A stretch of DNA of 64,000 nucleotides. It comes from Timema cristinae. Taxonomy: Eukaryota; Arthropoda; Insecta; Phasmatodea; Timematidae. Positions within the stretch are counted from its first letter, which is position 1. Each line of letters begins with the position of its first letter. The notes under the pieces are model-generated. The model did not search any database, had not been told where the DNA came from, and saw only the letters and a list, made by a program, of their open reading frames with translations. Below, in pieces: positions 38,701 to 50,700 of the stretch. Both the position numbers and the translations under genes were made by a program. The stretch covers positions 62,906,621 to 62,970,620 of the forward strand of contig JBCFYV010000001.1 of assembly GCA_039000515.1 (NCBI GenBank), read 5' to 3'.

Positions 38701-41700
38701 ACCTTTGGCGCTACACGCCGAGTTCACTCTATGAGTGTGTCAACATATTGATTTGCTTTTATGTAAATTACCTTGGCCATCCCTATAGACCAGTTTAGGA
38801 AACATTGGATTGTGCTGTGATGTTTGTCTATGTATTAACTTGTTTACTAGCTCCATTAATCTCTATCTTCTATTTTCAAGTGTTCTCCCATTATGTTTGT
38901 TTCCTTTGTTCATGTAGTCGGCATCTTTAGTGTTTACTAGAGTGCCGCTGCAGTATTTGTAACAATTTACCACATCATTGGTTTTTTCCAGTCTTGTCCT
39001 AAGCTTCAAAGTGTTTGGCTGTTTCACAGAAACTATTATTTTTGTACAGAAATTAAGTTTGATTTGTGAAGTGAGTTGGGCAGTGATTAAAGCTTGAGTT
39101 TTAAATTTAAAGCTTTCATAATGTGCATTTCATTTCAGTCTCCAGATATGTATCAATATGTATGCTAGCTTTTGTTTAGTAAAAGAGACACAAATCTTTT
39201 TAAAAAATTGTACAAACATTAGTTGTACAATGCAAGGCGGGGTGGGGGTGGGGTGGGGGGTGGATTTGCCCAAGGTACTGACTCTGGTTTGAGCACCTGG
39301 TGGGTCTGATTTAGGGCTAAACATCAAATTTAAAATGGATATATGCTTGGAGTTCTCAGGGTAGGAAAAAGGTTTTTATTTAATATAAAATATATTGTAT
39401 GATTGAGTTTTGTAAGAAATGAATAGATGAGAAATAGCGATAAATTGTATTTACGCTGGTGATTTGAATACCAGAAGTAACAACATCCAGAGTCAGTGTT
39501 GGGCAAGTGAGATAGCAGGTAGGTTAACCTCATCATAGTTGATTTAGGATCCTAGTCCAAAGTGTCCAACAATAGGACTCCATCGATGTCAGCAAGGGAA
39601 GGGAGCATTCAATCAAATATTCTAGGAAGTCTAGTTCCTAATGACTATAATGAAGTAAATATAAATTAATTGGTTTAAGAAAAAAGTAGTTATATGGTGA
39701 AAGATTCCCCTTGGTTGAGGACTCAGAGCAAGAAAACGTCCACATGTTTGCAAGAGCTGTGTTCAATCATGTGATGAAACTTTAAATATATAACATGAGG
39801 CTTGTTGTGTTTTGAAACCAGAGCGATGACGACAAGAGTATACAACATAGTATGTACAATGAGTTAGCGCATGTTCTATGATGAGCTGAGAGCATAATTA
39901 ACCATTGCTGTACCTATGAATGTAATTATCGTAAACAGTTACACTAGGAGTTAAGATCATAAAATTATTATCTTCTTTATTTTAATTTTGTATTCCCTTC
40001 TCCTTATTTGATATTAGCTTAGTCTTTTATGACAACGTATTTTGGTGTTATAATAAAATATATATATATACTACCATCTTCAGGTCTTATTTATGATAAA
40101 GATGATATTCTGTTTAATACATAATATCAGAAATTTTGTGAAAATTTTGAGGTATTATAAGTAAAAACTTTATTATAATATGTATTTAAGAGATCATCAT
40201 CATCATCATCAACAACAACTGTTTCCAACCTGTGGCCGGGTCTGTTTAGTAAAATGCCTTCATCTCCTTCTGTCCTTCCACCATTCATCCTCCTGCACAC
40301 TCTTCCACTCTCCTCCTCTTACTTGCACACTTGCTGCTATCTGTTCCTCCCATCTATTCCTTGGTCTTCCTTGCAGTCTCTCCCTACATACTTCATATCC
40401 ATCAATCTTATTGGAATCGTCTCCCCTCCCATCCTCATTATGTGCCCATACTATCTCATCCTTTTTCCTCTACTATGGCATGTAACCCAACTCTAGACTT
40501 TACATTTTCATTCCTAATCCTATCTCTTCTGGTGACCGCTAGCATGCTCCTCACAAATTCATTCCAATGGCCTACACTTTCCTTGTTTTTCTTTTATTCA
40601 GAGTCCAAGTTTCCACTACATAAGTTACAATGGGTTTGAAGTTTGTTCTATACAGCACTCGCTTACACTTTAGGGGCGCTTCTCTTTTCCAAAGTAGGTC
40701 TCTTACACACCTGTAGAAACCTCTCCCTGCTGCCCTCATCTCACAATATATTTCTTGCTGCCCCCTTTTTCCTCAATCGCACTACCAAGATACTTCATGC
40801 TTTTTACTTATTTTAAATCTACTCAATCCAGTAACTTTCCTAACCTTGTCAAGTCATCTAGTCATCACCATCACTTCACTTTTCACCATACTAAATTTCA
40901 TTCCACACTTTTCCACCTCCTCATTTCCTTCCTGCGGCTGTTCCTGTACTTCCTTTTCCTTTTAACCCATACCATAAAGTCATGTGCAAACATCATTGTT
41001 TTAATTTTCTCCTCACTCAATTTCCTGCCACTCTATTAATTATCATTTCATATCACCAATATAAATAGTAATGGTGAGAGAGCACTCCCCTGCCTGACTC
41101 CATTTTTTAATTGGAACTGCTTTGTCAACCTTCCATCAGTCTTTACACAACTCACATTATTATCATACACATTCCTTACTCTCCTAGCCACTCCTCTTTC
41201 TACTCCAGCCTGCTCCATTGCTTTCCATGCTTTCTTTCTATCCACACTAACATAAGCTTTTTCTCTGTGCATAAATGCCATTACCAGATCCTTTCCAAAC
41301 TCATATCTATTTTCCATCAACTGTCTAATTCAAAAATATTAAATCTTTCATCAACCTCTTCTCTATGAACCCATGTTGCTCCTCTCTGCATCTTTCATTA
41401 ATGCTTTTCCTCACTCTCCTTTCCAGAATCGTTTTGTACATTTTCGTGCATTGATAATTCAGTGTTACGTCTCTATAATTTTCACATCTCTTCATATCCC
41501 CTTTCTTGAATAATGTAATATAATACCTTTTGTCTAATCCTCTGGCACTTTCTTCTCTCTCTACACTGCCCTTGGTACTCAATACCACCTCTGTAGCCTT
41601 TCACTTCCTCATACTTTTCAAGGTCTCTTCTACCTTCTTCCAGGTTAGGTCCATTACTTATTCCTCCATCTCTCCATTCATTTCCTTTTCTTCTTATTCC

Positions 41701-44700
41701 TTCCATACCAATCCTGCCCCTCAAGGTTCAACAATCTCCTAAAATATGATTTCCACAGCTTCTTTACCTCTTCATCCCTCTTCATTATCTTTCCTTATTC
41801 ATCCATCATTCGGCTCTCTTTCCTATTTTCCCTCCTTTAGCTCACTTGACTATAAAATATCTTCTTGCTACCTTCCACATCAGTCTGTACACTTTGGTCC
41901 ACTCTTCCATCCATGTTTTTCTCCATTATCTTACTATCTTCCTTGCAAATCTCTTTTTTACCATATACTTATCCTCAGTATTCATGTTCTTTTTGTGAAC
42001 CATTATCTAAATGCTTTGTTCTTGGTATTTACTGCTTCCTTTAACTTTTCATTCCAACATGGAGTTTACTTCCACTCATTTTCTCTTTCCACTAATTCTT
42101 CTGCATATATTCTCTTCAGCTTCCACCATGCATGTTTTGAGCCTTTGCCACCCCTCTTCTTCTTCTTTTATGTCATCCTTTGGTAGTGCTCCTCACAATC
42201 TTGCATGAAAGCTCATTCTCTCCTACACTTGGCTAAGCTTCCATAACATTAGCCCCTTTTCCTGCTTCACTCTCTGGCACCCCCTCCTCTAGCCATTCAT
42301 GTCGGCCACTAATAGTCTATGGTCCCCATCCAAAGACACACTTGGCATGACCTAATATTCAATGTGCACACATTGCTTCTCTATCTAATAGAAAATGGTC
42401 AATTAGGAATTTTTGCTCCCAATTTCAGCTATAATGTGTTATATTATGAATATCCCTGGTTCTTCTTAAACAGTTGTTTCCGACCTTCAGTCCATTTCTT
42501 GAGCACAATTCCAGAAGTCTCTTTCCTTATTTGTTTCTTCCTTCCCATCCATCAGCACCTTGCATCTCTTCATAACCTTGTCTTTATTCTCCACCTTTGG
42601 CATTTAAATCCCCCATCACCACTTGCCTCTTTTTACACAGATGTATTTTCAGTTCTTATTCAAATTTTTCTTTCTCCTCCAAATTGCATCCAGCTTGAGG
42701 GACCTACACCTGCAGTGCTTCTAACTGGTTTCCTTTCTCTCTAATAACCATTTTCCCTATTTTGTCACTTGTTCTCTCATCTTACTTTACAACCTATCAT
42801 CACTACAAGCCCAACCCCATCCCTCCAGCCTTCATCATTCCCCATCCAATGTACTGTATATCCTATTCTTAATTCTATAACTCCACCCTTTGTCTCACTC
42901 ACGCCAAGCACATCTTGATTCCTCTCCTCCACTAGATCCACAATATAATATATGACACCAAAACATGTCATAATAAAAGATTAAGATAACATCAAATAAG
43001 AAAAAGGGAATGAAAATAAAGAATATATAATTGTATCATTTATTACCCCTTACCAAATCAAATTTGAACATTATTAAAAATATGAGTTAGATCATTTCAA
43101 CAAAATGCAAATGAAATTTAATAAAATAGCTATAAATAAAATGGTGTGAAATGTTTTGGAAAATGTGTCCCATATTGGGATTTGAAACATTACATAAGTG
43201 TGGGCTGGACTGTTGTAAACATTATATTTGGTCTATTTTTATGTGCGCAAAAGCTCGGGTTGTTCTTCTTTAAAAACGCGCATAAGGGTTACTAAGTGGT
43301 TCATTCAGGATTAGTAAATAGTTGATCTGTTGGATGTTAAATTGGAGTGACATATACAGCAGATTGGGTTAGCTGGCAAACATATTGTTTGTGGACAGTT
43401 TAATAATTAATATATAATTCAATATTCTAAAACTGACACTATTCCTACACTTTTAAAATCTAGACTTTTTTGAAAAAGGTGGAATGTATAGTTGTACCAT
43501 AATTTCAAAATTCCTTAGTAAAAAATTGTTTTTAAAAAATACCTTGAATTTTATCTCTAGCCATACATAAAAACATGTAGAATTTATAGCAAATGTAATT
43601 TAATAAATGTTTTGTTTTAAAATTTTTCAAAGATTTTGAATAGCTTCCGACATTTTAAAGCTAAATTAAATGACTATATCTAAAAGTACAAAAATATCTG
43701 TATGTAAAATATTTTCTAAAATTATAGCTTTTGTAATAGATTTGAATCATCAATATTTTACTTGTTGTTTCATAAAATTGAATATAGCTTAATCAAACCT
43801 TTTTCTTTGTAGGTTTAGTTAAAATTAAACTTAAAATGATTAAAAGAAAGTCAAACCTACTTTTGTCAGACTCCTTGATCCTAAGTTTCAAGTGATCCCG
43901 TACAGTTGGCAATGCGATAGAACCATTACCGTTAGCGATTCGTTTGAGGTCAAGCATGGTGTAGGCCCTGTCTGCTACTACAAGATGTCTCTCCAGGATT
44001 TGGCTCACCTGAGTCACAACAAACAAAACAACATGGCAACATGGCGTACAGGAAAATTACTTCACACTTGTGTCGCACCATTCATTAAGGCTATACAACT
44101 ATTTATATTTTTCAGCTAAAATTTAGATAAAGTGTACCAGAATATTATATTTCAGGTAAAATTTAGATAAAGTGTACCAGAATTTATAAAGTGTGGGAAG
44201 CCACTTAGGGGTAGCCAACATATTACACCTGTCCAGGATTTCAATTTAACCTTGTACATCACCGAAAAACCACCAAATATTGGACTGAAGACTTTGTTTA
44301 CCTGATCGCCAATGATGACATATTGGTTATGGCAATTTCATTTGCACTTAAAACAGTTCAAAAGTGTGTTTTAGTCTGGAATTTATATAAAATTTATTAT
44401 TGATAGCTAAACAATTCAAATATAGGTATCATATTCATAAAAAATAATTAAAATATTTTAAAGAGTTAATAAAACCCCCAAAAAATAAAGTTTAGCAATT
44501 CGGAACAGTAATTTATTAGCATAAGATTAATAAAGGACTATTTCCCTCACTTTAACATTTTAAATAAGAAAAAGTGTTGGATATTGGGTGGATAAATGAT
44601 AATCCATGTATTACACTTTCTCTGAAGAATAATTACTAAATTTGCGAAACAGTATACAAAATACTAAACATCTAGGATGCCATACTTGCGAGATAATCAT

Positions 44701-47700
44701 ACAGAGAAAAGAGCAATGGGGAGCACTACTATAACAAAAGAAGAACAGTTGAAGCATGGAATTATAATTTACTTTCTAACACTTCCCCTTAAAATATAGT
44801 AGTCCAGCAAAGGTTGTTCACAATTACTAAGAAAAGACACACAAATATAAAAATAATATCTCAAGCGAGACCTAGCTCCCCTAAAAGTGTATAATGGTTT
44901 TTTCTGGACAAGGGTTTAGTTTAGCTGACACCCTCTCATTAGTTGGCAAATAGTTTATCTGAATAGTTTTGATTTAGACATACTCTCTTAAAAAATGATG
45001 ACAAATGTATATGTGACTAGATCTTTGGCTAGCTATATCATTTTTTGCCAAGTAAATAGCTCCCTTATTATCACAAAAGATCACGGACGGTCCAAGCCTC
45101 CCGGGTTGTAATTCTTTGATTATTGATTAACGCTCTAAGCCACAGTAGCCTACCTCTTGAGAGGTGAAGCTAAGTGCCATGTACTCAGCTTCAACAATGC
45201 TTAAGGCATTCTTCTTTCTTGCTAAACCAGGAAACAAGACCACCTATTAACTTAGAATTGCACCCTGTTGCTGAATTTCTGTTGTTGTTTTCTCTGCCCC
45301 AGTCAGCTTCACTATAAGCGACCATTTCTGAAGCAGAATCTTTACTGTATTGTAATTTTAAATCTTAGTGCCTTGTAAATACCTAAAGATATGTTTAACA
45401 GCAACCAAATGACATGTCAATGGATCATCATTAAATTGAAATACAGAAATTAGAGCATGAGCAATATCTGTTATGGATATCTGACACAAATATAACAGGC
45501 TACTAACTGTCTGTTTATAAGGAATCTTATCACTACACCTTTCACTTTGGTCATCACCCTCAGCACTTTCACTCCACTCCACTGCAGCTTTAGAGGATCT
45601 TCAAAACTTAACTCCTACTTCCATTGGGGTTGCTACAGGTTTACAGTCGGCCATTCCAAATCATTGGAGAATATTGTCGATGTAGGGTCACTGGCTGATC
45701 CACAACTTGCCGGTGGTGCGGTCCCTGGTGATGTTCATTCCTAGGCAATGTCTAACCTCTCCTAGATCATTCATCCTGAGCTCAGATTCCAGTTTTAACT
45801 GGACACTGTCCTTTAAGCTGATATCAATGGTAAACAGGAGCAAGTCGTTGACATAAATAGCAATGAAGACTCAATTGATTAAACGTTTGAAATAAAGAAA
45901 CTGCTCGAATTCCATTTGTGTGAGAATTTAATGTATGCGACGATTCCATCATCTACCACTTTGTTTGAGGCCGTACATGAACCTTTTCAGTCGTCAAACT
46001 TTATTGGTTGGTTTATCTTCGATCTAGTCTGGGGGTTGTACATAAATCTCCTCCTCGAGGAATCCATGCAGGTAAGCGGTCTTGACGTCCATGTGGGTGA
46101 TTTCTAGATTTTCCTTAACAGCCAATGCATATAAGTACTTTAGTGAAAAGTATTTAATAAGTAAGGGAAAGATATCTTCATAATCTATCCCTGGTTTTTC
46201 ACTGCATCCCTTTACTACTTATATTTCGGTTTCTCTGAAGACAAGTCTTTGATCTTGAGTACCCACTTTGTTTTGAGACACGTTTTATCTTTGGGCAAGT
46301 AGGACTATTGATAAAAAAAGATGTTAATTCCTCACCAAAAGCCTCCTTCCCCTTTGAAGCATGTTGGCTTGTTAATGCTTCCCTTGGCGTTGACGGCTCA
46401 CCATTTTCTGCAACAAGGTAAGTCACGAATTCTGGATCAGTTGTAGGTCTCCGAACATGCACAGATCGTCTTAACAATTGTTCTGGAGTCTCTTCTGTTT
46501 CTCAGTCATAGGAGAAACCAAAAAACTGTCCCTCTGTGCTATCATTAGCACCTTCCTCCCACTTTTAATTTGTGTTCCCTCCCTGATCTTCATTTGTATC
46601 CTCTTGGTATTTATTTGTGTCTCGGTTAACTGATGGAGAAATTGAAGGCCTGCACATTTCTTCTATTGTATTTGTTCTGAGCATTTTGTTTTCCAGGAAG
46701 ATTACGTCGCGACTGGTGGTTATTTGATCGATGGTTGGGTCAATATCCAATGAATATTAATTTTTTGAACGAGGATTCCATTTTATTCTTTTCTCATTTG
46801 GTATCTGTGCCATGGTCTCACACCCAAATACATTGATATGACTCAGGTTTGATTTTCTTGAGTGATAATCTTCATATGGGGTACATTCTTGGAAAGCTTT
46901 CGTTGGACTTCTGTTATTTAACTAAACAGCAGTCATGACTGCCTCAGCCCAATATATTTTGGGAAGGTTGCATCTTGCAGTAGACATCTGGCTTTCTGTA
47001 CAATTTTACTGTTAACTCTTTCTGCGACTACATTTTGCTGCAGTGAGTATCTTACAGTTTTGTGATGTTAAATACCCTTTTCTTTCAAAACGTTTGTCAT
47101 CCTCCAGTTTACATATTCTGCCCCGTTATCTGAACATAGCACTATTATTTTCTTGTTTAGTTGGTTTTCCACCAGGGCACAATACTCTTTGAACAAATCT
47201 GGGACTCAGTCCTTGAATTTCAAATATAAACATGGGCATATTTTGTGCAATCATCGACAAGGATAAAGAAATACCTATTTCCTCCTAACTAACTGGTCTC
47301 CAGCGGCCCACAAAAGTATGTGTGGACTAGCTCTAAAGGTTCCTTGGCCCAAAATTTACTCCCCTTAAAAGGTTGTCGACTATGCTTTCCCAAAATTCAT
47401 ATCTCAAAGGGATCCGTATTGCTCTGGATTGTTTCAACTCCAGTGCCCATGTAATTTCCATACTTTCTCTATTTAGGTGACCCAATCGTCCCTAAATCCT
47501 CTGGCGATGTCACAGCATAAGCCCAGTGGGAATACGCTACGTTTAATTGATAAATACCTCCTCGTTCAGTTGCTGTGGCCATAAGATCCCCACCATTGTT
47601 ATAAATATTGCCATCACGTCTATCAGAAACAATTTTGTTCCCTTTCTCAATTATTTTGCTTACGGATAAAAGATTTGTTGCAATTCCCGGTGCATAGTGA

Positions 47701-50700
47701 ACGCCGGTGCATAGTAACGCCCTGTACCTCGACACTATCTTCACTACCACACACTGCAACGTTAACGTTCACACTTCTCTTGGACCCAGTTTTGATAGGT
47801 TCTCCATTAGCTGTGAAGATTTCCACCTCACACTTATTTGGATTATTTATGTTCTTATTGTTTGTGGGATGCATTGACGCACACGAATCCAAATGCCATA
47901 ATTCACTTTCTTTTGACGCGTTCGAACATTAAACACGCTAGGGACTGCACTCGTGTCCTTTTCAGCTAATTTATATGTAACTATTTCCACCGTTTTCAGT
48001 TTTCTTCTGCAATTTACTGCAAAATGACCCATCTTGTTACAATTGTAACATCTCTGAATGTATGGTTGTTAGCCTGTAGGTTTGTTCACATATGAATAAT
48101 TCTCATTGTTAACTCTAGGGCGAGCTGTGTTCTGTTTACAGCTGTAAAGTGCCGTTTTGGTAATTTTTGTTGAATTCTTTTAACTTTACCTTCATTGTGT
48201 CTGTGTTAATTGGCAAACCTGAACTTTCAAGAGTCATGATCATAGGCTTATATTCCTCAGGGAATCCTGCCAGTAATAAAGTCCCAATACATTCCTCTGA
48301 AAAGTCGAACTTGATATCTCGGAGACATTGAGCTGTTTACACAATTTGATTGACATAATCTTCAAAAGAGTTACAGTTATCCAGTCGAGTTAGGGTTGTC
48401 TTAATAACTCCACTTTCCGAATCAATCCTGTATCTTCAAATAATGTTTGAAGAGTGTTCAAGGCTTCTTTTGCTGTCGTGCATTTCTCTATGTGGTGTAT
48501 TAGGTCCTTTTCTACAAGTAACAACATTTTAGATAGGGCCTTACTGTCATTATTCTTAGCCTCTTCAGGTACTACAGCACCTTCCACTACGTCCCATTGA
48601 GCCTCCAATTTTAGAAGGGCTTTCATGTGAAAGCTCCATCTAGAATAGTTTTACCGGCCTCTGAGTTTTTAAACACGGCCTAATGCATTGGCCGCCATGT
48701 TGTCTCGGATACACATTTTTAGAATATTTGTTTTCATGTACCGATTTCAGGATTATCAACCTTAATTAACGCACCTGGGCCCATGACCAATGTTGGATAT
48801 AGGATGGATAAATGATAATCCATGTATTAAACTTTCTTTGAAGAATAATTACTATGTTTGCGGAACGGTATACAAGATACTAAACATCTGGGATGTCATA
48901 CTTCCTGAGATAGTCATACAGAGAAAAGAGCAATGGAGACCACTATTATAACAAAAGAAGAACAGTTGAAGCATGGAATTATAATTTACTTTCTAACAAA
49001 ATGCCATTCATTTATAACATTATACCAACTTAAGATTTTCTGTCTAACTTTACTTTCTGTAAATAACACTAAAAGAAGTTCTGATTCTCTTACTTTTTTT
49101 TTTTTAATCAAAGTTAATTCTGTCCCCAGCATTTAAATCAATTCATATTTTTAATTTTATTATATTTTAACTACCAAAATAATTTTGTATTGAAATAATA
49201 TATTTACAATAGGAAGGTTATAAATGTGTGTGGTCCTTCATTTTATATCATTTTAATTAACATCCTATGATAGGAAAGTTTAATATGCTATTAATTAAAA
49301 TTTAAACCTAAAGCAATGAACAATTCTGCACCAACAAATTTAAACATTTCATCAAATCACACACCAACAATTAAACTTCTCCTTTAGCTATAACTTTTCC
49401 CATCGAGTTTAAATGTTACAACTTCATGAGTTGGAATCGTGTTCCCTTTCCGCTCACAACACTTGACTAACAATATGTTCACTTTCGTATGATTTCTACC
49501 AAGTAATTTATATAGTGAAATGTTCAGTTGGCAAGGACTGGTCACCACTACCAACATACTATATAATTTTATTTGACACAATTTTAATGAGATTGACTCC
49601 ATATGTTGAAGACATATTTAGGGATCATCTGTGTGGATTTCAATGAAATAGATCAACGAGGGTCATATTTGTACTACTACTCAAATATTAGATACAACAT
49701 GATGGTTCATCAGTTATAGCCTCCAAAGATTATAAAAAGGCCTACAATTCAGTTAAACAAAACAAATTATATTAGAGTTTCGTTAAGTTTTGGATACTCA
49801 AAAAACTGGTCAGGCTAATTGAGGTATGTGTGAGTGATATGCATGGCAGGATATGGGCTGGATATAATCTATCCAAACCTTTCAAAAATCATAATTGATT
49901 GATGCATTTTCCTCGTTATTTTTTAATCTAGCCTCAGGGTATTCTATTAGGGTGATACAAGAGAGTAGGGAAGGGTTGACATTAAATAGTACAATACAAT
50001 TATTAGGGTACATAGGTGATTTAGCTTTGTAGAGAAATAGTAAGGAAGCTGTTGCAAGAAATGCAGACATTTTATTAGAGGCTAGTAAGGAAATAGGTTT
50101 AGAAGTGAACCCTGAAAAGTCTGCATATTTGATCCCTAAGAACACAGATTGAGGATGATGATTTAGATATCACATCAAACAACATATAACTTATTAGGGT
50201 TAATGAATTCAAATATTTAGGAACAATTTTAACTAGCGATAATGATATTAGATTGGAAATTAGGAAAAGTATACAGTCGGGAAATGCTTGTTATTGCTCA
50301 GTCAGTAAGATGTTGACAACTCACCTGCTGTCAAGGAATAAAACTAGGAATAAACAAAACAATAATGTTACCGGTTGTTCTTGATGGGTGTGAAATGGCG
50401 TCTCTTACCTTAAATGACGCGAACAAATTTAGGTGTTCAAAAACAAGATGGTTTTGGTCCAAAAAGGATTAGGATACCGGGCAGTGGAGGAGGTTAGATA
50501 ATGAGTTACATAACCTGTACTCATCTCAAGACATTGTTAAGATAATCCACTCTTGCAGATTACTGTGGGCAGGACATGCAGTGAGAATGGGAGAATCTAG
50601 AACCATGCCCACGCTGACTGGCAAACTCAATGGGCAGACTATTGTGAAGACTTATACTCAGATAGGAGGATAACATTATAATGGACCTGAAAGAGTCAGG

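Larger units (their letters stand above)
44575..48998 (-). mobile_element. Ty1/copia retrotransposon, full length but inactive
   Basis: Two LTRs (44575-44781 and 48791-48998), both TGTTGGATAT...TTTCTAACA, enclose 4.0 kb. The minus strand shows a primer-binding site and a polypurine tract at the right places. Domain order gag - protease - integrase - RT - RNase H is that of copia. The flanks AAAAG and AAATG agree in 4 of 5 bases as target duplication. The LTRs differ at about 17 of 207 positions by my count, so the insertion is old. Many stops and frameshifts, and two changed catalytic residues, make it dead. It sits in the Fas1 intron between exons B and C, in the gene's orientation. Confidence 0.95.

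Noticed and set aside
40180..42744. Many plus-strand Ser/Leu/Phe-rich frames that look like membrane proteins
   Set aside because: They are antisense shadows of the minus-strand LINE; composition follows from its purine-rich coding strand.
45358..45744. Overlapping plus-strand frame at 45547-45744 and nearby plus-strand frames
   Set aside because: Antisense to the copia reverse transcriptase; no independent similarity.
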